64,000 nucleotides of DNA from Histoplasma ohiense (GCA_017607445.1 JAEVHH010000004.1:5890001-5954000); one strand, 5' to 3'. Counted from the first letter of the stretch, positions 11,603 through 24,614 are shown. The notes: generated by a model from the sequence alone, not told the origin. Made by a program: numbers and translations.

Positions 11603-12796
11603 TTATGCCAACTCCCGAATCTTCTCCTGTACACGCGCCTCTTTCTCAGCACGAGTAAGCTTCTTGCTTCGATATTTCAAGCTCTCGGCCTTCCACTCCT
11701 CCTTCGTCTTCTTTGGTCCAGCATCCTCATCCTTCTTGAACGGATCGGCACGGATACCCTTGTGCGCCTCAGCATAGATCTCCTCAAGATCACCAGCATC
11801 AACGTCGTCGTCAATATACTTCTGGAACTGGGACTTGTAGCGCTCCTCGTCGTCGTCGGCAAGGGTTTCCATGTACTCAGCCACGTGGCCGCCGAAGATG
11901 TAGCGGCGTAGAGTCTCCGCATCCAGCTCCTTAGTCTCGATATCGTAGCCAGGGAAGCGACTCTCGGAGTGGGGGATCAGGATGCCGCCATCGGACGCGC
12001 CCTTCATGGCGGCGAAGACACGGGCACCGGTTGAAGTGCGCTGGAGACCGACGTCGAGAACGACCTTGAAGGGGCGGCGGGTGCCCTCGTCGGTCTCAGC
12101 GGCTTCAGTGAGGCTGTACTCGCCCTCGGGTTCCTCGACACCGACAAAGTCCTCGTCCAGGCCAAGCTTCTTGAGCGCGCGGCGAGCGAGAAGGAGACCG
12201 GTGGCGTAGGCAGCAGCCCAGTTGGTCAGGCCGTGCTTGATACCATAGCGCTTGAGCTCATGGGAGTACGCAGAGGCGAAGACCTTGTCACCGGTCATTT
12301 CAGCAGTGACGATCTGGGTGATGATGTCACGATTGGTGAAGCGGACAACCATGCGATACTTGGGCGCATTGTATTTGTTCTTGGCCTGTGTGATCAGACG
12401 CTTACGGGCATAGTAGTCGGTCTTTCCCTCCCGGCGACGCTTGAACTTGGTCTGATACCGGCTACATTAACGGGATTTTTATCAGTAAAACTTACACTGT
12501 CTCTGTGTATCGGATGGAAATTGGGCATGGAGAAAGGACAAAAAGGACGACTCACCTGAAGTAAGCGCTGTTCTTGACGAGCTTGGTGAAAGGCTACAAT
12601 TTTCCCGTAGAGAACAAGGTCCCGAGTCAGCAATTTGCGCTTCAGAAATTCTTTCTATTTATTCTCCCTCCGAAGCATCTTGCAGAGACTCCCCCGCCCT
12701 ATTTCTCCCTCTTTTCCTCCAGTTCGCTCAAGGAATAACAGGGAATGAGTGACAGCGATTATTCAACGCCAGCTCTGGCAGAACAGGACTTACCAT
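11603..12796 (-). CDS. rpl5: 60S ribosomal protein L5 (uL18)
   Basis: Three coding exons: 12796-12794 (only the ATG), 12593-12556 and 12461-11603, giving 299 residues. Introns of 200 and 94 bases have GTAAGT and GTGAGT donors. The protein begins MPFTKLVKNSAYFSRYQTKF and contains KTDYYARKRL, VRFTNRDIITQIV, HGLTNWAAAYATGLLLARR and the RRPFKVVLDVGL and GHVAEYMETLADDDEERYK segments typical of eukaryotic L5. The C-terminal 60 residues are Lys/Glu-rich. L5 binds 5S rRNA and enters the large subunit as part of the 5S RNP with L11, after assembly in the nucleus. The start is fixed because the exon after the acceptor begins exactly at codon 2. Length and sequence are normal for the family. The isolated start codon is a splice arrangement seen in several fungal ribosomal protein genes. 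Confidence 0.97.
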
Positions 12797-13248
12797 ATTG
12801 CCGATAGGTTTGGTGCGTCGAGTTGCTACTGAACCTGGATGTCGGGCGAGTTGGACAGGGAGGGAGAAAAAATCGTTTTCAACTTTTTTTGTGGGATTTT
12901 GCTGTCTCGTTTTGTGTGTTCGCTTAGCGCGGTGATTCCCAAAGCTGCGGATGGCACTGGGGTTGGTGACGAGATTGCGTTCAGGGACCACCAAGAGAAG
13001 CAATCAAGTAATTCTGAAGCAAATTATTTTTGAAAAACCAACACATTTGTATTGCACATTAAATTGGCGTTTTCTGAATTGATAGTTGTCTGGGAATTGC
13101 TCTTTCGCACTAGTATGGATCTATATTGGTATTCTATCTCAATCCTGAGCCCGCAGTTCAACGTACATGTACAATATATGTATTTATGTTTGATCGAATC
13201 GAGACAAAAACTCTACAAATTGCTCCAAAAGAGATGGTCCCCTTGCAT
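12797..13248. other. RPL5 upstream region / HAD 3' flank
   Basis: About 450 bases separate the L5 start from the stop of the upstream gene on the same strand. It should hold the L5 promoter and 5' leader and the terminator of the HAD gene. No distinct element could be defended. Confidence 0.5.
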
Positions 13249-14106
13249 TCATAATCTCGCTCTTCCATCGTTCGCTAGCAGCTGCATACCAGTAACTTCT
13301 TCCAGCTCCTTTACTGCATCCCACGACTTACCCAAATCAACCTTAATAGTCCGGAATCCTGCCTTCTTCGCCCATTTGAGGTTAATCCCAATATCATCCA
13401 AAAACACAATATCATCAGGCTCAACAAGGCCCGGTAATTCCTTCTTCTTCGCCGCATCGTTCATCTCTTTCAACGCCAGCGCATAGATCTTAGGATCCGG
13501 CTTCCGCAGCCCAACATGCGCGCTGGAAATGAAAAAATCGAAGAACCGTTTTACATCTACCGGTGGGCCTACTGGACTGTCTGCGGGGAGGATTGTCGTA
13601 TTCGACAGCGCGCCGAGGATGAACTGACCCGATGCTTGTAGTTTCTCTAGAGCGGGGAACATGAATGGATCTGGGCAGCGGGCGACTCGCATCATTTCCC
13701 AAAAGAGGTATTCTGCATCCACCTTGGGGAGGGGTGGGAGAATAAATGTTGACGATGATGACGATTGATTATCTTTTCTCTGACGCAAAGCATGGAATGA
13801 TTTCCATAGATGCTGATGTTGGAAATCGCTGTTGAATTCTCGGAAGAATGCTGCGTCCAGCTTCACCTCCCCGCGCTCGATCTTGTGCCATGCGCCGTGT
13901 GGAGAAGTTTGTTGGATGCTGTAATTAACCCAACCAATTGGAATTTCGTTTGCCATTTCGTAGTCCAAGATGGCTTGGAATGGAGAGATGACCTACAAAT
14001 AATTAGATAAATTCCCAAGGCAATCGCTGGGCGGAGACTGAGGATTCCTTACACAAACGCCACCAATGTCGAATAGAAGCCCCTTTGGACGTTTGGTACC
14101 TGCCAT
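13249..14106 (-). CDS. HAD-superfamily hydrolase (sEH N-terminal / ACAD10-like)
   Basis: Two exons, 14106-14053 and 13992-13249, joined in phase 0 across a 60-base intron (GTAAGG donor, TTGTAG acceptor), give 265 residues. Motif I is FDIGGV with the nucleophile Asp13. Motif II is LSNTT, motif III is the Lys in RKPDP, and motif IV is FLDDIGINLKWAKKAG. The second Asp of motif I (DxD) is Gly, as in the epoxide-hydrolase-N-domain and ACAD10-like branch, so phosphatase activity is not assured. An alpha-helical cap with a Ser-rich loop (SSSSS near residue 93) lies between motifs I and II. The enzyme is probably a cytosolic small-molecule phosphatase or dehalogenase-like hydrolase; the substrate is unknown. 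It diverges from fta4 across 457 bases that must serve as a shared promoter region. Confidence 0.9.
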
Positions 14107-14563
14107 CTTCGGGCTCTAAAATATACCAGTACTAGTATTGCTGAGGATGCTTAGAGGTATGTTCGTTTGAGAAATCTGGAAACACGAACTTGAATTGATG
14201 CCATGAAGTGAGCATATAAATTCGTGATCAATTCAAGTTCCTACAACCTTTAGTCTTTTTGCCGAGGTTAACACTCAATAAGAGATGTGGCCCCACGAAC
14301 AGTCTAACGTTCTGTTCGATCTTTCTGGGAAGATTAAGGTAAATTTTTATCCCGTAAACCATGTATATAATATATGGTCTCATTTCGTGTTGCAAACACT
14401 CTTGGAGCAAATGGTGGCCGAGGAAGAAGTCGATCTCCCTTATCTTATCAGATTGGTGATCTTAAGAGTCACGTGCATCAAACAACTTCGCGATCCAAAA
14501 TAAATTGAAACATATATCAAACTAGAAACAATACATTTTGAACCCGACCTTGTATGTCCAAGC

Positions 14564-15528
14564 ATGGATTCCTCAAAGACAATCACAGAGATAAAGTCGT
14601 CATTCGTCAGAAACCAAATTCGCATCCTATCTGTTGCTCTCACACCGTCGGAGGACTGGCACGACTATGGCCCTGCTTCTGAAGATAACATCCCTGATAA
14701 AATAGTGGAAGATGTACTGCAGAAATGTATGATCTATCCTATACTCCTTTAAACGGATTCGAGGGCATTTCGTTTTGGTGTTTAGTTGAATTTTCTTCCC
14801 ATGCCTGCTGAGCCCAACCCAGCTAATTTTGCATCATAAGTCAACGCTATTTTAAAGAAACATAATCGCGCAGTCTTCTCGTCACAGGCTATCCACCATG
14901 TCGCCCGTCAAATCGAAAATCTGTATTGGAATTCAATTGATCCAGAGACCGGCGGCGAGCTGTCGCAAGGCCTTGTCATAGAAAAGGGCACTGATTTGTC
15001 GAATTCAATGTATGCAATTCACATGCCAGCACTTCATGTGAGGAGTGTCATCGATAGTATGCCGCCTGCTGACAAGAACAAAGGAGTATCGCTCGACTCC
15101 CAGAGCAATGGAGTGATGATGGAAATGACGATGTTGGTGAGGACGATAAAGTCAGGTTCGAGAGTACTATCCGCTCCAGCATTCATAACCAACATATTAT
15201 CCCTAACTGAGTATTTGACAGATACGAACAATTACGGCTGCGCCTATTAGAACTCGACAAACAGCGCAAAAAGCAGCAAGAGCGGCTTACGCAGTATAGA
15301 CTGCTTAGAGAACTCTTGGAGCCGTTCAAGGACCCGCAAATGAACATCCAGCCAAACTTAGTTACCAGGGATAGTCCGCTGGGCCAGGAGATTGACCGAA
15401 TGCGAATGCTAGTTGCGAAGGTTACGAGCCGGGTTGGTAGGGGTGGTAGGAATGTTGAACTTGAAGGGGCTTCCCAGTCGATTAATGATCAGGATGCGAA
15501 GCTTTCAGCGGTGTTGGATATGACTTAA
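14564..15528 (+). CDS. fta4: Kinetochore Sim4/CCAN subunit Fta4 (Nkp1-like)
   Basis: Four exons, 14564-14726, 14841-15009, 15084-15155 and 15222-15528, give 236 residues. Introns have CTAAT, CTGAC and CTAAC branch sites. The third donor (GTTCGA) is weak, but only this pattern keeps the frame. The protein starts MDSSKTITEIKSSFVRNQIR. It continues with NRAVFSSQAIHHVARQIENL and ELSQGLVIEKGTDLSNS, then an acidic stretch (DDGNDDVGEDD), then a long helical/coiled-coil region (RYEQLRLRLLELDKQRKKQQ and ELLEPFKDP). This order matches fungal Fta4, a constitutive inner-kinetochore protein of the Sim4 complex and counterpart of budding yeast Nkp1. It helps link CENP-A chromatin to the outer kinetochore. 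The identification rests on remembered family similarity rather than a strong motif. The second acceptor (AACAAAG) was chosen because the CTGAC branch lies ten bases before it. Confidence 0.8.
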
Positions 15529-16335
15529 GACACGTTACCGGACATTGTCCCATTGGTGTTATACTCGGTTCCTTTTTGCGGAAGTTAGGGTCTGAGACGC
15601 CGGAAGGACTTTTCAAGCTCAAACTATACGAGTTTATTTTGTCATGGTGGACCACCGGCAGGGATGAGGGAGGGATCTTACGTCCCTATGCAAAAGATAT
15701 TCATTGGAGAGGCGAGAGCTATTCATATCCAGTGTTTTTATCGAGCTAATGCCCGGTCTATATTGTGGACTTTGAAGTATGGTTCAAGTTGCTAGCGGAT
15801 TGAATCTCTTTAGCCGTCCATGCCTACAGACAATGCTAGTCATCTACTTAAGATGTATGTGACAAGCAGCAAACACTTCATTCCCGCTTAGGTCTATTTT
15901 CGTGAGGATAGCTGTGGATGTGTGGATCGAGGTGATTAGGCTGGTTCATGTACAGCTTCATGTACGCATATTTAGAGCCTTGTATCCGCCTTCAAATTTG
16001 GGTCAGCTGGATTTTGATCAAACATGCAGGGCAGCTGTCAGGACTCGTTGATTGAATTGGGATGCACATGTATTTCTTCCTGCAGTGGAGTCGCAGTTTT
16101 CAATAAAGGACTCTATTGATAATGAAGAGAAGTGAATTGAATCTTGTTCTTGTTTATTGGCTGTGATGTTTAAGGACTTGTTGCCATGGCACATGTCTCT
16201 CTATAAATTCACTCTTTTAAACACACCAGCAACATCATTTCCTCTCTAATTTGTGATGCTCTTGTTAACTCTGTGACATCTATTCCCATCAACTTCTTCA
16301 TGGTCCAAGAACAACCATACAAACTCCCCTCAGTG
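15529..16335. other. Intergenic, no recognisable gene
   Basis: This holds the 3' flank of fta4 and the leader of the next gene. No coding signal or repeat stands out. Confidence 0.5.
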
Positions 16336-17803
16336 ATGTCACTGTGGCGGCATCACGGCCCTGAGAATGTAGGTTAGTAAGCAGACATAACCCTGGATGT
16401 CTTTCCTTCACCCACGGCTCCAAAGCATCAAGTTAAATATTGAACTTACGAAGAGTCCATGATACGCTAACCGCTCCAATATAATAACAAGGAGAAGGGA
16501 ATGCAGACAGCGCTGCGTGTGCTGTCGAAATCTCCAATACGTCTATTGAACGCCAAGGATTTGTTGCTCGACATCGTCGAGCCAGGTCGCTAGTGTCCGA
16601 ACAGGACCTTGTCCGGTTTCGCGCTGAGGTGTTGGGCATTTCACCCACAAGTAGTGGAACTCTCGACGCCGCCGATGAGGACGACGAGCTAACGGAGCTT
16701 AATCTCGCGTTTTCTTCTGCAAGCATGTCAATGACCAGCAACACCTCCAGCAGCACCAGCAGCACCAGCAGCACAGGTCCGACCCCTTCTCCCAACTCCA
16801 GTTCGCCAGCTGGCACGGGCCCCTTCGCCACTCTTTACGATCACAGCAATAACGGCAATAACGGCAATAGCTTCAATTCGTCTGGTCCCGTCATGGCGGG
16901 CATGTCTCGTCAAATCCCGAGTCCTAGTACCCCTTCTACCCAAAATGGGGGAATGGCGCCGATGAACGTCGGGATGCCAGTCAATGCCGGACACCAAATG
17001 GATCTCAATCATCTTTACGAGATGGTTTTGGAGCTCAGTGATGTGTTGAAAAATAATCGCGACATGACGAAAGGGATTATTGACAGTGCTGAGGAAATTA
17101 TGGTTGGCGATCCTGCTCCCTTTCTGTTATTTCCCCTTCATGGGTTTGTTTGTGCGAGCGAAACAAATAGTGTCATATAAAAGCTAATTGTTATTCTTTT
17201 CTGTCTTTCATAGAAACGCGCTGCCGCAGAGGGTGCCAGTCCAACGCTCCAACAGGTCAACGGTGAAGTAACAGGTGAGCCACTCTAATAACCACCTAGA
17301 CTACGACTGCCATTGATCTGACCAATATACGCTCAATCCACAAAGTCACCAGAATCGCAGAACTCGAGCGCTCGCTCGCACGAGAAAAATCCCTCGTCGA
17401 AGCCCTCAAGCGGGAACAGATAGAAAACACCAAATTGATTGGGGAGTACGAAACGGCCGTCGGCACCATGGTGGAACAGATCCGCAACTACTGCCAGAAC
17501 AATAACATGCACTACCTCGCCCAGAGACGCCACTACAGTAATCTCCTCCAAGCTGAACGTGATGCCCACCTCGAGAGCCGCCTGGACAGAGACAATTGGC
17601 ACGCCAAGGCAATGAGATGCTCTGAAATGATCCGCACCGCGTACCGTCTTCGCTGCGACGAAGAAGAAGTCCCCATCCGGATTATATCTGGGTTGCAGAA
17701 TGAGGTTCGTGCATACCGCAATGCTTTGGGCATGGAGCCTGAGAAACCGGAGGAAGAGTATGGGTGGGAAATACTCAAGGACCTTCCTGCTGGTGTGGAT
17801 TAA
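16336..17803 (+). CDS. Conserved fungal coiled-coil protein of unknown function
   Basis: Proposed exons are 16336-16372, 16492-17102, 17214-17274 and 17346-17803 (388 residues). The first exon (MSLWRHHGPENV) is the least certain. An in-frame ATG also exists at 16300, and nearby acceptors at 16497 or 16506 would fit the same phase. Residues 60-200 are Ser/Thr/Asn/Pro-rich (SNTSSSTSSTSSTGPTPSP) and probably disordered. Residues 210-236 and about 258-310 are helical and coiled-coil (DLNHLYEMVLELSDVLKNN, IAELERSLAREKSLVEALKR). The C-terminus is well ordered (HYSNLLQAERDAHLESRLDR, AMRCSEMIRTAYRLRCDEEE, EEYGWEILKDLP). I recognise the C-terminal part as a conserved Eurotiomycete protein with no secure function; some databases give it a misleading 'MOZ acetyltransferase' label. 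No catalytic motif is visible. Confidence 0.75.
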
Positions 17804-19510
17804 TTATCGTTTTCCCCAAATGAATTTGGGATTTTCGGATTTTGATTTGTTACGAGTGCGATGACAAATGATACAATGCAAGATGGCGCGTGCATGGCGT
17901 TCAGGAGCTGGCGACTGGGACTCGCTGTTGTTTCTCTTTAATCCTTTTTCCTTTCTCAATTTTCTGTTGTGGAGGGGTTCACTTCATTTTCCTTTCACTT
18001 TTTCATCTGCCGTGTTTGTTCTTTGGGATATACCCTGGGAAGCTGATTCAAGCATGTCATTAAGAAGGCTTCATTTCACACAAGTACAGTATATTTATCT
18101 TTCTTCCTGCAATTTTTTTTTCTTGTCTCCGAAGATGGAACTGGGGTCATGTACTGATATTTCCTTGTCCCATCGTTTCAACTTAGCTGCATATATCCAT
18201 ATTGCACATGAAAGGCAGTGGGTAAATTGTCTGGCAGTTGGCAGTGACATCCATCTCGTCGACAGACAGTGGGCCATACCTGCGCAGAAGTTGTTCATCG
18301 ACACGGTTTTTATGCATCGATTTTTTTTTTTTTTTTTAAAATTTAACTATCGGCATAACATGATGGTGCAAGAGCTACCGTAACTTCCCGGTGGCGTAAA
18401 CCCATCCCGTATTCCGCGTAGGTAGCGGTGTTCTCTCAACGAATAATACTCAAGGGTATCAACTGAGCACGAGGTCGAATTTCTGATGAACTTCAGACGT
18501 TAAAATTACTACTCCGTATTGAAGAATGATTTCTAATGAGCAACCTATACGATCCGCAGTCCATGTTTGGTGTGTGAAGGGCTGAGCATACACCATGCTC
18601 AACCGGAACCCGGAAAAGCAATGGGCGCAGTGGAATCTCATGAAATGAGTCAGATGGCCTCCTCGCGCTTGTTTCCATACGATATCCCCTCTTTTTGATA
18701 TAAAACTGCTGATGAAAGCCTAAGAGCTTGAACAAGTGTTTGATTTTTGCTCTGACTCATTTTCCTCTACATTTTCTCCATCCTTTTCTTTTTGTTTCTG
18801 CCTCCTCCCTACCGCGATCCTCCAATGCAGTTGAATACACACCAGCATCAGCTCTATTTGTTGTTGTAGAGCTAATTGTTTTATGACTCGATGACTCTAT
18901 GGTCCTCGATATATCCCAATTCATGCCTCTGATATACCAGCTACGTCTCTAAGGGAACATGTCAAGCTCACCTCCTTCTTACATGGAGTCTGTGGAGGAT
19001 ATTCAATGTGATGCTCGCCGAGCATTGGCTGTAGTGGTTGGTTATGAGAGACGACGGTGTCGAACGCATTTTGTTCCTTGGACGAAGCAACCCCCGTGGA
19101 TGGGACGGTCTTATTCCTTCCCTTTTGTACTCGGGAGGTATAGCCGATGACCTTCTCGCCATCTGGACGCGAGGATCAGAATATTCGGTAGGACATACCG
19201 CATGAAATGAATTGGGTCATTTCTTTGCGGTCAGGAATGGAAATTCAGTCATGGTATGAGATATATACTGAGAGAGAACTAAAAGCTGACTGAACTGGAA
19301 AGTTCTGGGGAGGGAGGGAAAGAATGGAATAAAATAAGGGGGGGATATATATGAGTATATGAGGAAACTGAAAATAACGATGTCCCTGTGGGCAGATTTC
19401 GCGGAAAGACATGTCATACAAACCGAGACACATAATGGCGTTTTGCCTACATTAATGATATAAGAACAGACATACTGAGGCTTCCCTCCATGATTCCCTC
19501 CGTTCTCCAC
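17804..19510. other. Convergent intergenic region, no recognisable gene
   Basis: Two genes end toward each other here. T-rich stretches occur, including a 17-base T run at 18321-18337, and a TACTCCGTA motif is at 18510-18518. Short open frames (17868-18383, 18959-19150) show no family features. Confidence 0.5.
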
Positions 19511-21534
19511 TTATGCAATCCAGTACCATATCTTCTCGATAATGTTTCGGGGGTTATCTGCGGGCCACTCGACAGCATCAAGAGCGGCTTTTCCCGACCA
19601 AATATCGGCCTCTGCGGGATCGATGAACTTGGTCCTTTTCAAGATTCTCCAGAACAAATATAGTCCGAAATAGATTGGGGCGCCAATGTATGCGGTGAAA
19701 AAGTCCTGGAACCTAAACTTGGGGGCAAAGGTGTCGAAGCCGTTGAAAATTATGATTATGGAGAAGAAGACGAGCGCAAAGTATGCGGGATATGGTTGGA
19801 AGGGGGCTCGGAAAACCATTGTACTGCGGTCGACTCCCTGTGCATTGATTGCATGGTGGAATCTAATGCAGGCAATACAGATGGAAACCCAGGTGAACAA
19901 CGAGGCGATGGTGGTCAGGTTCTGGAACCAGAGAAAAACCGTGTTGGCGCCGGCGCTGGTGGACATGAATGTGAGGAGCCCGACGGCTCCCGTGATTAAA
20001 ACACAGTAAATCGGCACACCCCTAGATGGTGAAAGAAACAGTCAGAAAACCCTGACAACAAACTTACGGATGTTCAAATGTTTACTCACAGTTTGGTGCA
20101 TTTCAAAAGGAACTTCGGTGCTTGGCCGTTCTGGGCCAGGGCATATAGATAGCGACTACCAGTATACAAAAATGCATTACCCGAGGAAGAAGCGGAGGTC
20201 AAAATGACGGCGTTGATGATGGAAGGGAGAACCGGAATGCTGGCACGTTGGACGGCGATAACCCATGGGGAGGCTGCACCAGTGCTCGATTTGGATGAAT
20301 TTTGAGCATTCAGCAGCATTTTATCGTCGTAAGGCACCAACATTCCGATGGCGAGAGATCCCAGCACATAAAAGGTAATGATACGCCAAAATACTCTTCG
20401 TATAGCCTTGGGGATGTTTCGTCGCGGGTTTGCTGCCTCACCAGCTGCAGAAGCAACCATTTCTACACCACCAAATGAGAATGCAGCATTCACAAGCGTC
20501 GAGAAAAACCCAAGGAATCGCCCTTTAGCGCCGGTAGAAACATACTCTCTCATCGCACCAGGATTCTTCCAGTAACGGAAGCCTCGACGGTCATGGTCCG
20601 GACCACCGCCGAGATCAATAATAAGCGACAGGATGAGAAGACCGACAATGGTGACAATCTTGACACTGGCGAATATGAACTCTGCCTCACCATAGATAGC
20701 TACGGCGAAGACATTCAGGAACATGATAAGAACCCAAATTAAGGCGATCCATGCTCCGACATTAATACCCTCTGCACCTGGCCAGTATTCAATTAAGAGA
20801 GCAGCGGCAGCAATTTCGACACAAATAGTGATTGCGCATTGGTACCAAGTCTATTCTCCTGAATCAGCACTTGTGGCGACTACAATTTTTCCCCCACGGT
20901 TCGCCTGAGGGATTTTCTCTTCTCTTCTCTCTCTTCCCCTCTTTCTTTCTTTCTTTTTTCCCCCCTGGTTATTCGAATTGATTAGACTAGGGTACTTACG
21001 TTCCAGCCGACAGCGAATCCCATGGCTTCATCAACGTAACGTCCGCAGAAGTGAGGAATCGCGCCAGGAAGTGGAAGCCAAGTTGCCATTTCACCAAGAC
21101 ACATCATCTGCAATCTAAGTCAGTCACAACTCGCGTTGCGGTGGCACGTGCATTCGGAATACATACCATTCCGAAGATCGCGACACCAGTGAGGGAGTAG
21201 CCAAGCAGAATACTCAGCGGGCCACCTTGGGTGTGGGCGCGACCAATACCCAAAAAGAGACCAGTGCCGATAGATCCTCCCAGAGCAATAAATTGGATGT
21301 GTCGAGATTTCAGACTGTTAGGTTTGTCAGTAGTTTGTTCCAGGAATACTAGTCCCGTACGATGAACTCTCAAGTGAGAGAAACTTACCCGCGAGTAACA
21401 TAGCCATAGCGTTCGGCAGTCTCAGCATCGCCATAGAGGCCAGCGGCTTCGTTGAACTGCAGTTGCTTGGAATCGACTTCCTTCGTGACATCGTCATAAG
21501 AAGGAGCTCCTCCAATTACCTCTGCCTTCGACAT
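19511..21534 (-). CDS. Amino acid permease, DIP5-like (YAT/AAT family)
   Basis: Five exons, 21534-21389, 21314-21167, 21107-21000, 20850-20090 and 20021-19511, give 557 residues with every junction in frame. The N-terminal 48 residues are hydrophilic. The first membrane helix carries the family signature LKSRHIQFIALGGSIGTGLF, followed by LGEMATWLPLPGAIPHFCGR, LGGGPDHDRRGFRYWKNPGA, AGEAANPRRNIPKAIRRVFW and LVPYDDK. About 12 membrane segments can be drawn. GEMATWLPLP and the NHDR-like GPDHDRRGFR segment place it nearest to dicarboxylic/general amino acid permeases. It should be a proton-coupled importer of amino acids at the plasma membrane. Substrate range cannot be read from sequence. Such permeases are usually under nitrogen-source control; the very long upstream gap (about 9 kb) could hold distal control sites, but none is defined. 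Confidence 0.93.
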
Positions 21535-24500
21535 GGCGGGCAGCTATTGCGAGTAAAATCGCCCAGTGCAACAAAAGGGAGTGTTGCGATGGTCTGATGG
21601 TTAGCTTGGAGACGTTTCACAATCGCCAGTCTCGGGACCGTTTGCGTTTGGCTTTCTGGGGGGGTCTTAATAAAGGAAGAAGCGAGGGATCATCACCAGT
21701 TCGGAAGAGAGAGAAAAATAGGGAGATGGGAGAGTTCAAATAAGTCACCGCCGAGGTGGGTTGACCACTGCGGGTTCAGCCCACATGCAACATTTCCCCC
21801 TCTGACGACACGAGCCCCTGCTAATTTGATTCCGTCGAAATGTGATCCTCCTGGGAGCTTGTCAATTCAGACTGCGGAAGGGATGGTTTTTTTGGTACCC
21901 ACACCAACCCTCCAGACGTGTGCTGGAAGTAATACGACACCGCAGTTGACCTTGAGCCCTGCGCAATTACCGCTCTGATCGTTGCGGGACCATTAAACTT
22001 GTCGCATTTACCCTTGCTCCCTCAAACCTAATTGGATCATTTCCGTTTTTGGTTACTTGCCACGGCTCAACAATGATACGCGCAGATCGTCACACACTCG
22101 CATTTGAAACACGATAGACGACAAGTCCAGTATTTGGGGTGACTGGAAACAAGTGAGCATTCCCGGCAGGATTGGGCACTTTTTCTCGCCTTGCTTTCCA
22201 GTTGAACAATGATCATCGCCATGGCCAAAATTCCAAATTATTATGATTTATTTTCTTTCTGTTCCTTGATTCCAGTTGCCGGAGTTCGGATTTGGCCGAT
22301 CTCGTTTCTTTGCTTTTTCTCCGAGTGGTCAAGCGTCTGGCAGATAGTTAGAACTCTGAGCACAGGAATGTAACATCCATACTTTAAGCCCCTGTATTTC
22401 GGCTCTGTGTCAGGGAGCGAATTTCTGAAAGCTTGGGCCCTTGGACTCCATTGCTACCTTTCAGCCTGTATGCCCAAGTACGGCTGACGAATGAGGATTT
22501 TGGTTAGATGGGGACGATATTTCCAAGGATGCATGCAATATTGCACACACCAACGTTCGCACATTGGACTAGATATGATCGGCTGGGGTTGTCAGAACTA
22601 AAACGAAGCACTGATTGCGGGAAATTTTTCGACAAAAGGAAGGCCCCCTTCCTAACCAATAACGAATAGATGGATGAGCGGCTTGACAGGACATCGCGCA
22701 AGGGTGTCTGGAGGTCTCAATCACAAGCACATTTTTCTAGAAGCCAGCAACCTTGTGTTTCCTGTGTCCTGCTCGCCGCGAGCATCACCTGCTGTAGATA
22801 CTGTACTTCTTGCCACTGTGATTGTAGACCTACGTTTTTGATCCTGAAGTTGAGCGCGGTGTGGCGGCGCTCTTGACAATCGAGCTAAAAGAACAGTGCG
22901 GTGGGGAACGCCGCTTGCATTTGTATTCTACAAAGCCAGCCGCAACCGAGTTCTACAGAAAACTCCCAACTGTTTCCAATGCGGAGTAATGAGATTGACT
23001 TCAAGTTGGCAGCAGCCGATCCAGATGATAGTCCTCCCCTGGCCCTTCGATTATGGCCTGCTGTCAAGGAAAGCGCCTTATTTAATGGAGGTCACAATGT
23101 ATTGAAATGCAACCAAGCACCACCAGGTCATCTGGGGATGGATAAATATACCCCGACACAGTGGGCTCTTATTATTTAATTTTCAGCCCCTTTGCTTGTC
23201 AAGAGGGGGAGGAAAGATTCTGGAATTGGAATTGATTCACCAGTTCTGGCCTGCAGACCGACCTGTGAACGAACGGGTACCCGTACCTTTAGTTTAACCG
23301 CTACATACTAGTAGGAATCAATAATGGGGTAAAGCTTGAAATCCCGCCTTCACAGTTGAATGGTCCCCATTAGCTGCATGCTCTCTTGGTCCTCCGGTAC
23401 AGTGCGTTTGTTTCTTCTGTTTAGGCGGCTAAGCTTTTCCAGAAGGCTTCGGTTGGCTCGTCCAGGGAACGCCACGCATCGGGCAGTGCTGGGACAAGTC
23501 TGCCTGCATCACCCCTTTGGCCTTTGACATCCTGGGCTGGATGGGAATCTGTATATATATATATATGTGTGTGTGGGTGTGTATATATATATTGATGTCC
23601 CGTATCTGCTGGTTTAGAAGGTGCGGTAATTTTACCAACCTGTCCCACTGCGTTGAGCGTCGTTTGGGGCCTAGATGGTAAGAGGCTGACTAGCCCGCTG
23701 GCTAACAATTGTGTTTGTTCTGATTTGCTGCACGTCTAAGGAGACATGTTCTCACAGGGAATATTATCATTCGATTGCAAAGGGGTGCGGGGAATGTGCG
23801 TTTGATGTAGATACCCGAGATACCGACGCATTTGTGGAGGAATGGAAAACTTCAAGTTAAATTCCGAGAAAACCTGCCAAACTTCGCTGCAGTGATACCT
23901 TTGATGGCACGGTTGGAATCAACTGCGAAACAAATCAAGGTGGCCAACTTGTTGAGGCTGTTGAGGCTGACTTGGGGCTGAACTCGCCCACGAAAAACCA
24001 TCCTCTGTATAACTCAATCTTCTCTCACACCGCAAACGGGCATACCCACAGGTAGACCCACGGGCAGTTTTATCCGTTGGAGCCATGATCCGATCCGATC
24101 TTGGTTGGGGCAGAGAGAGCTCAGATGAACCGGTTGTGCATCCAGATCATTCTTGCTGCTCCGCTACTGTTTCCTTTCTTCTGACTTCTTCTCCCCCATG
24201 ACAAGACAAACATCCAGTCGAATCATACTCTGTAATAGGGATGCGCTGTCCTGCCTCTATTTTTATCACGATGCCAGGCCCCACATGCGCGGGACCCCAG
24301 CAGCCTCATTTGCAAAATTATGCTTAAATCAGGCGAAGCCGTTATTTCAAACCTGGCGGTGGCGGAGGATGATTTAAGCATTGCCAGTTAACTAACTAAC
24401 CCTGCCCAGGCCAGCGACCTGTTGGCGGGCATGGGCAACAACCATTGATTGGCAATCTGCGCACTAATATCTGGGCAGCTTGCGACTAATCTCGCCGTAA

Positions 24501-24579
24501 ATGCCTCAGCTCAGCCTATATGAAACGGAATCAGGACCGAGGGATTGTCTCCTTTGAGCCATATATGAAACGGAATGGG

Positions 24580-24614
<35 letters not shown>

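Noticed and set aside
12594..12793. Intronic snoRNA in the first RPL5 intron
   Set aside because: No box C/D or H/ACA pair with the right spacing could be found.
15010..15250. Read-through 84-codon frame in fta4 (non-ATG/ATG start near 14996)
   Set aside because: It spans two introns; splicing at 15010-15083 and 15156-15221 gives the conserved Fta4 sequence instead.
16501..16503. ATG at 16501 as start of the coiled-coil protein
   Set aside because: It is out of frame with the conserved sequence; an upstream exon ending at 16372 fits better.
23551..23594. TA/TG repeat as regulatory element
   Set aside because: It is an ordinary microsatellite; nothing links it to a gene.
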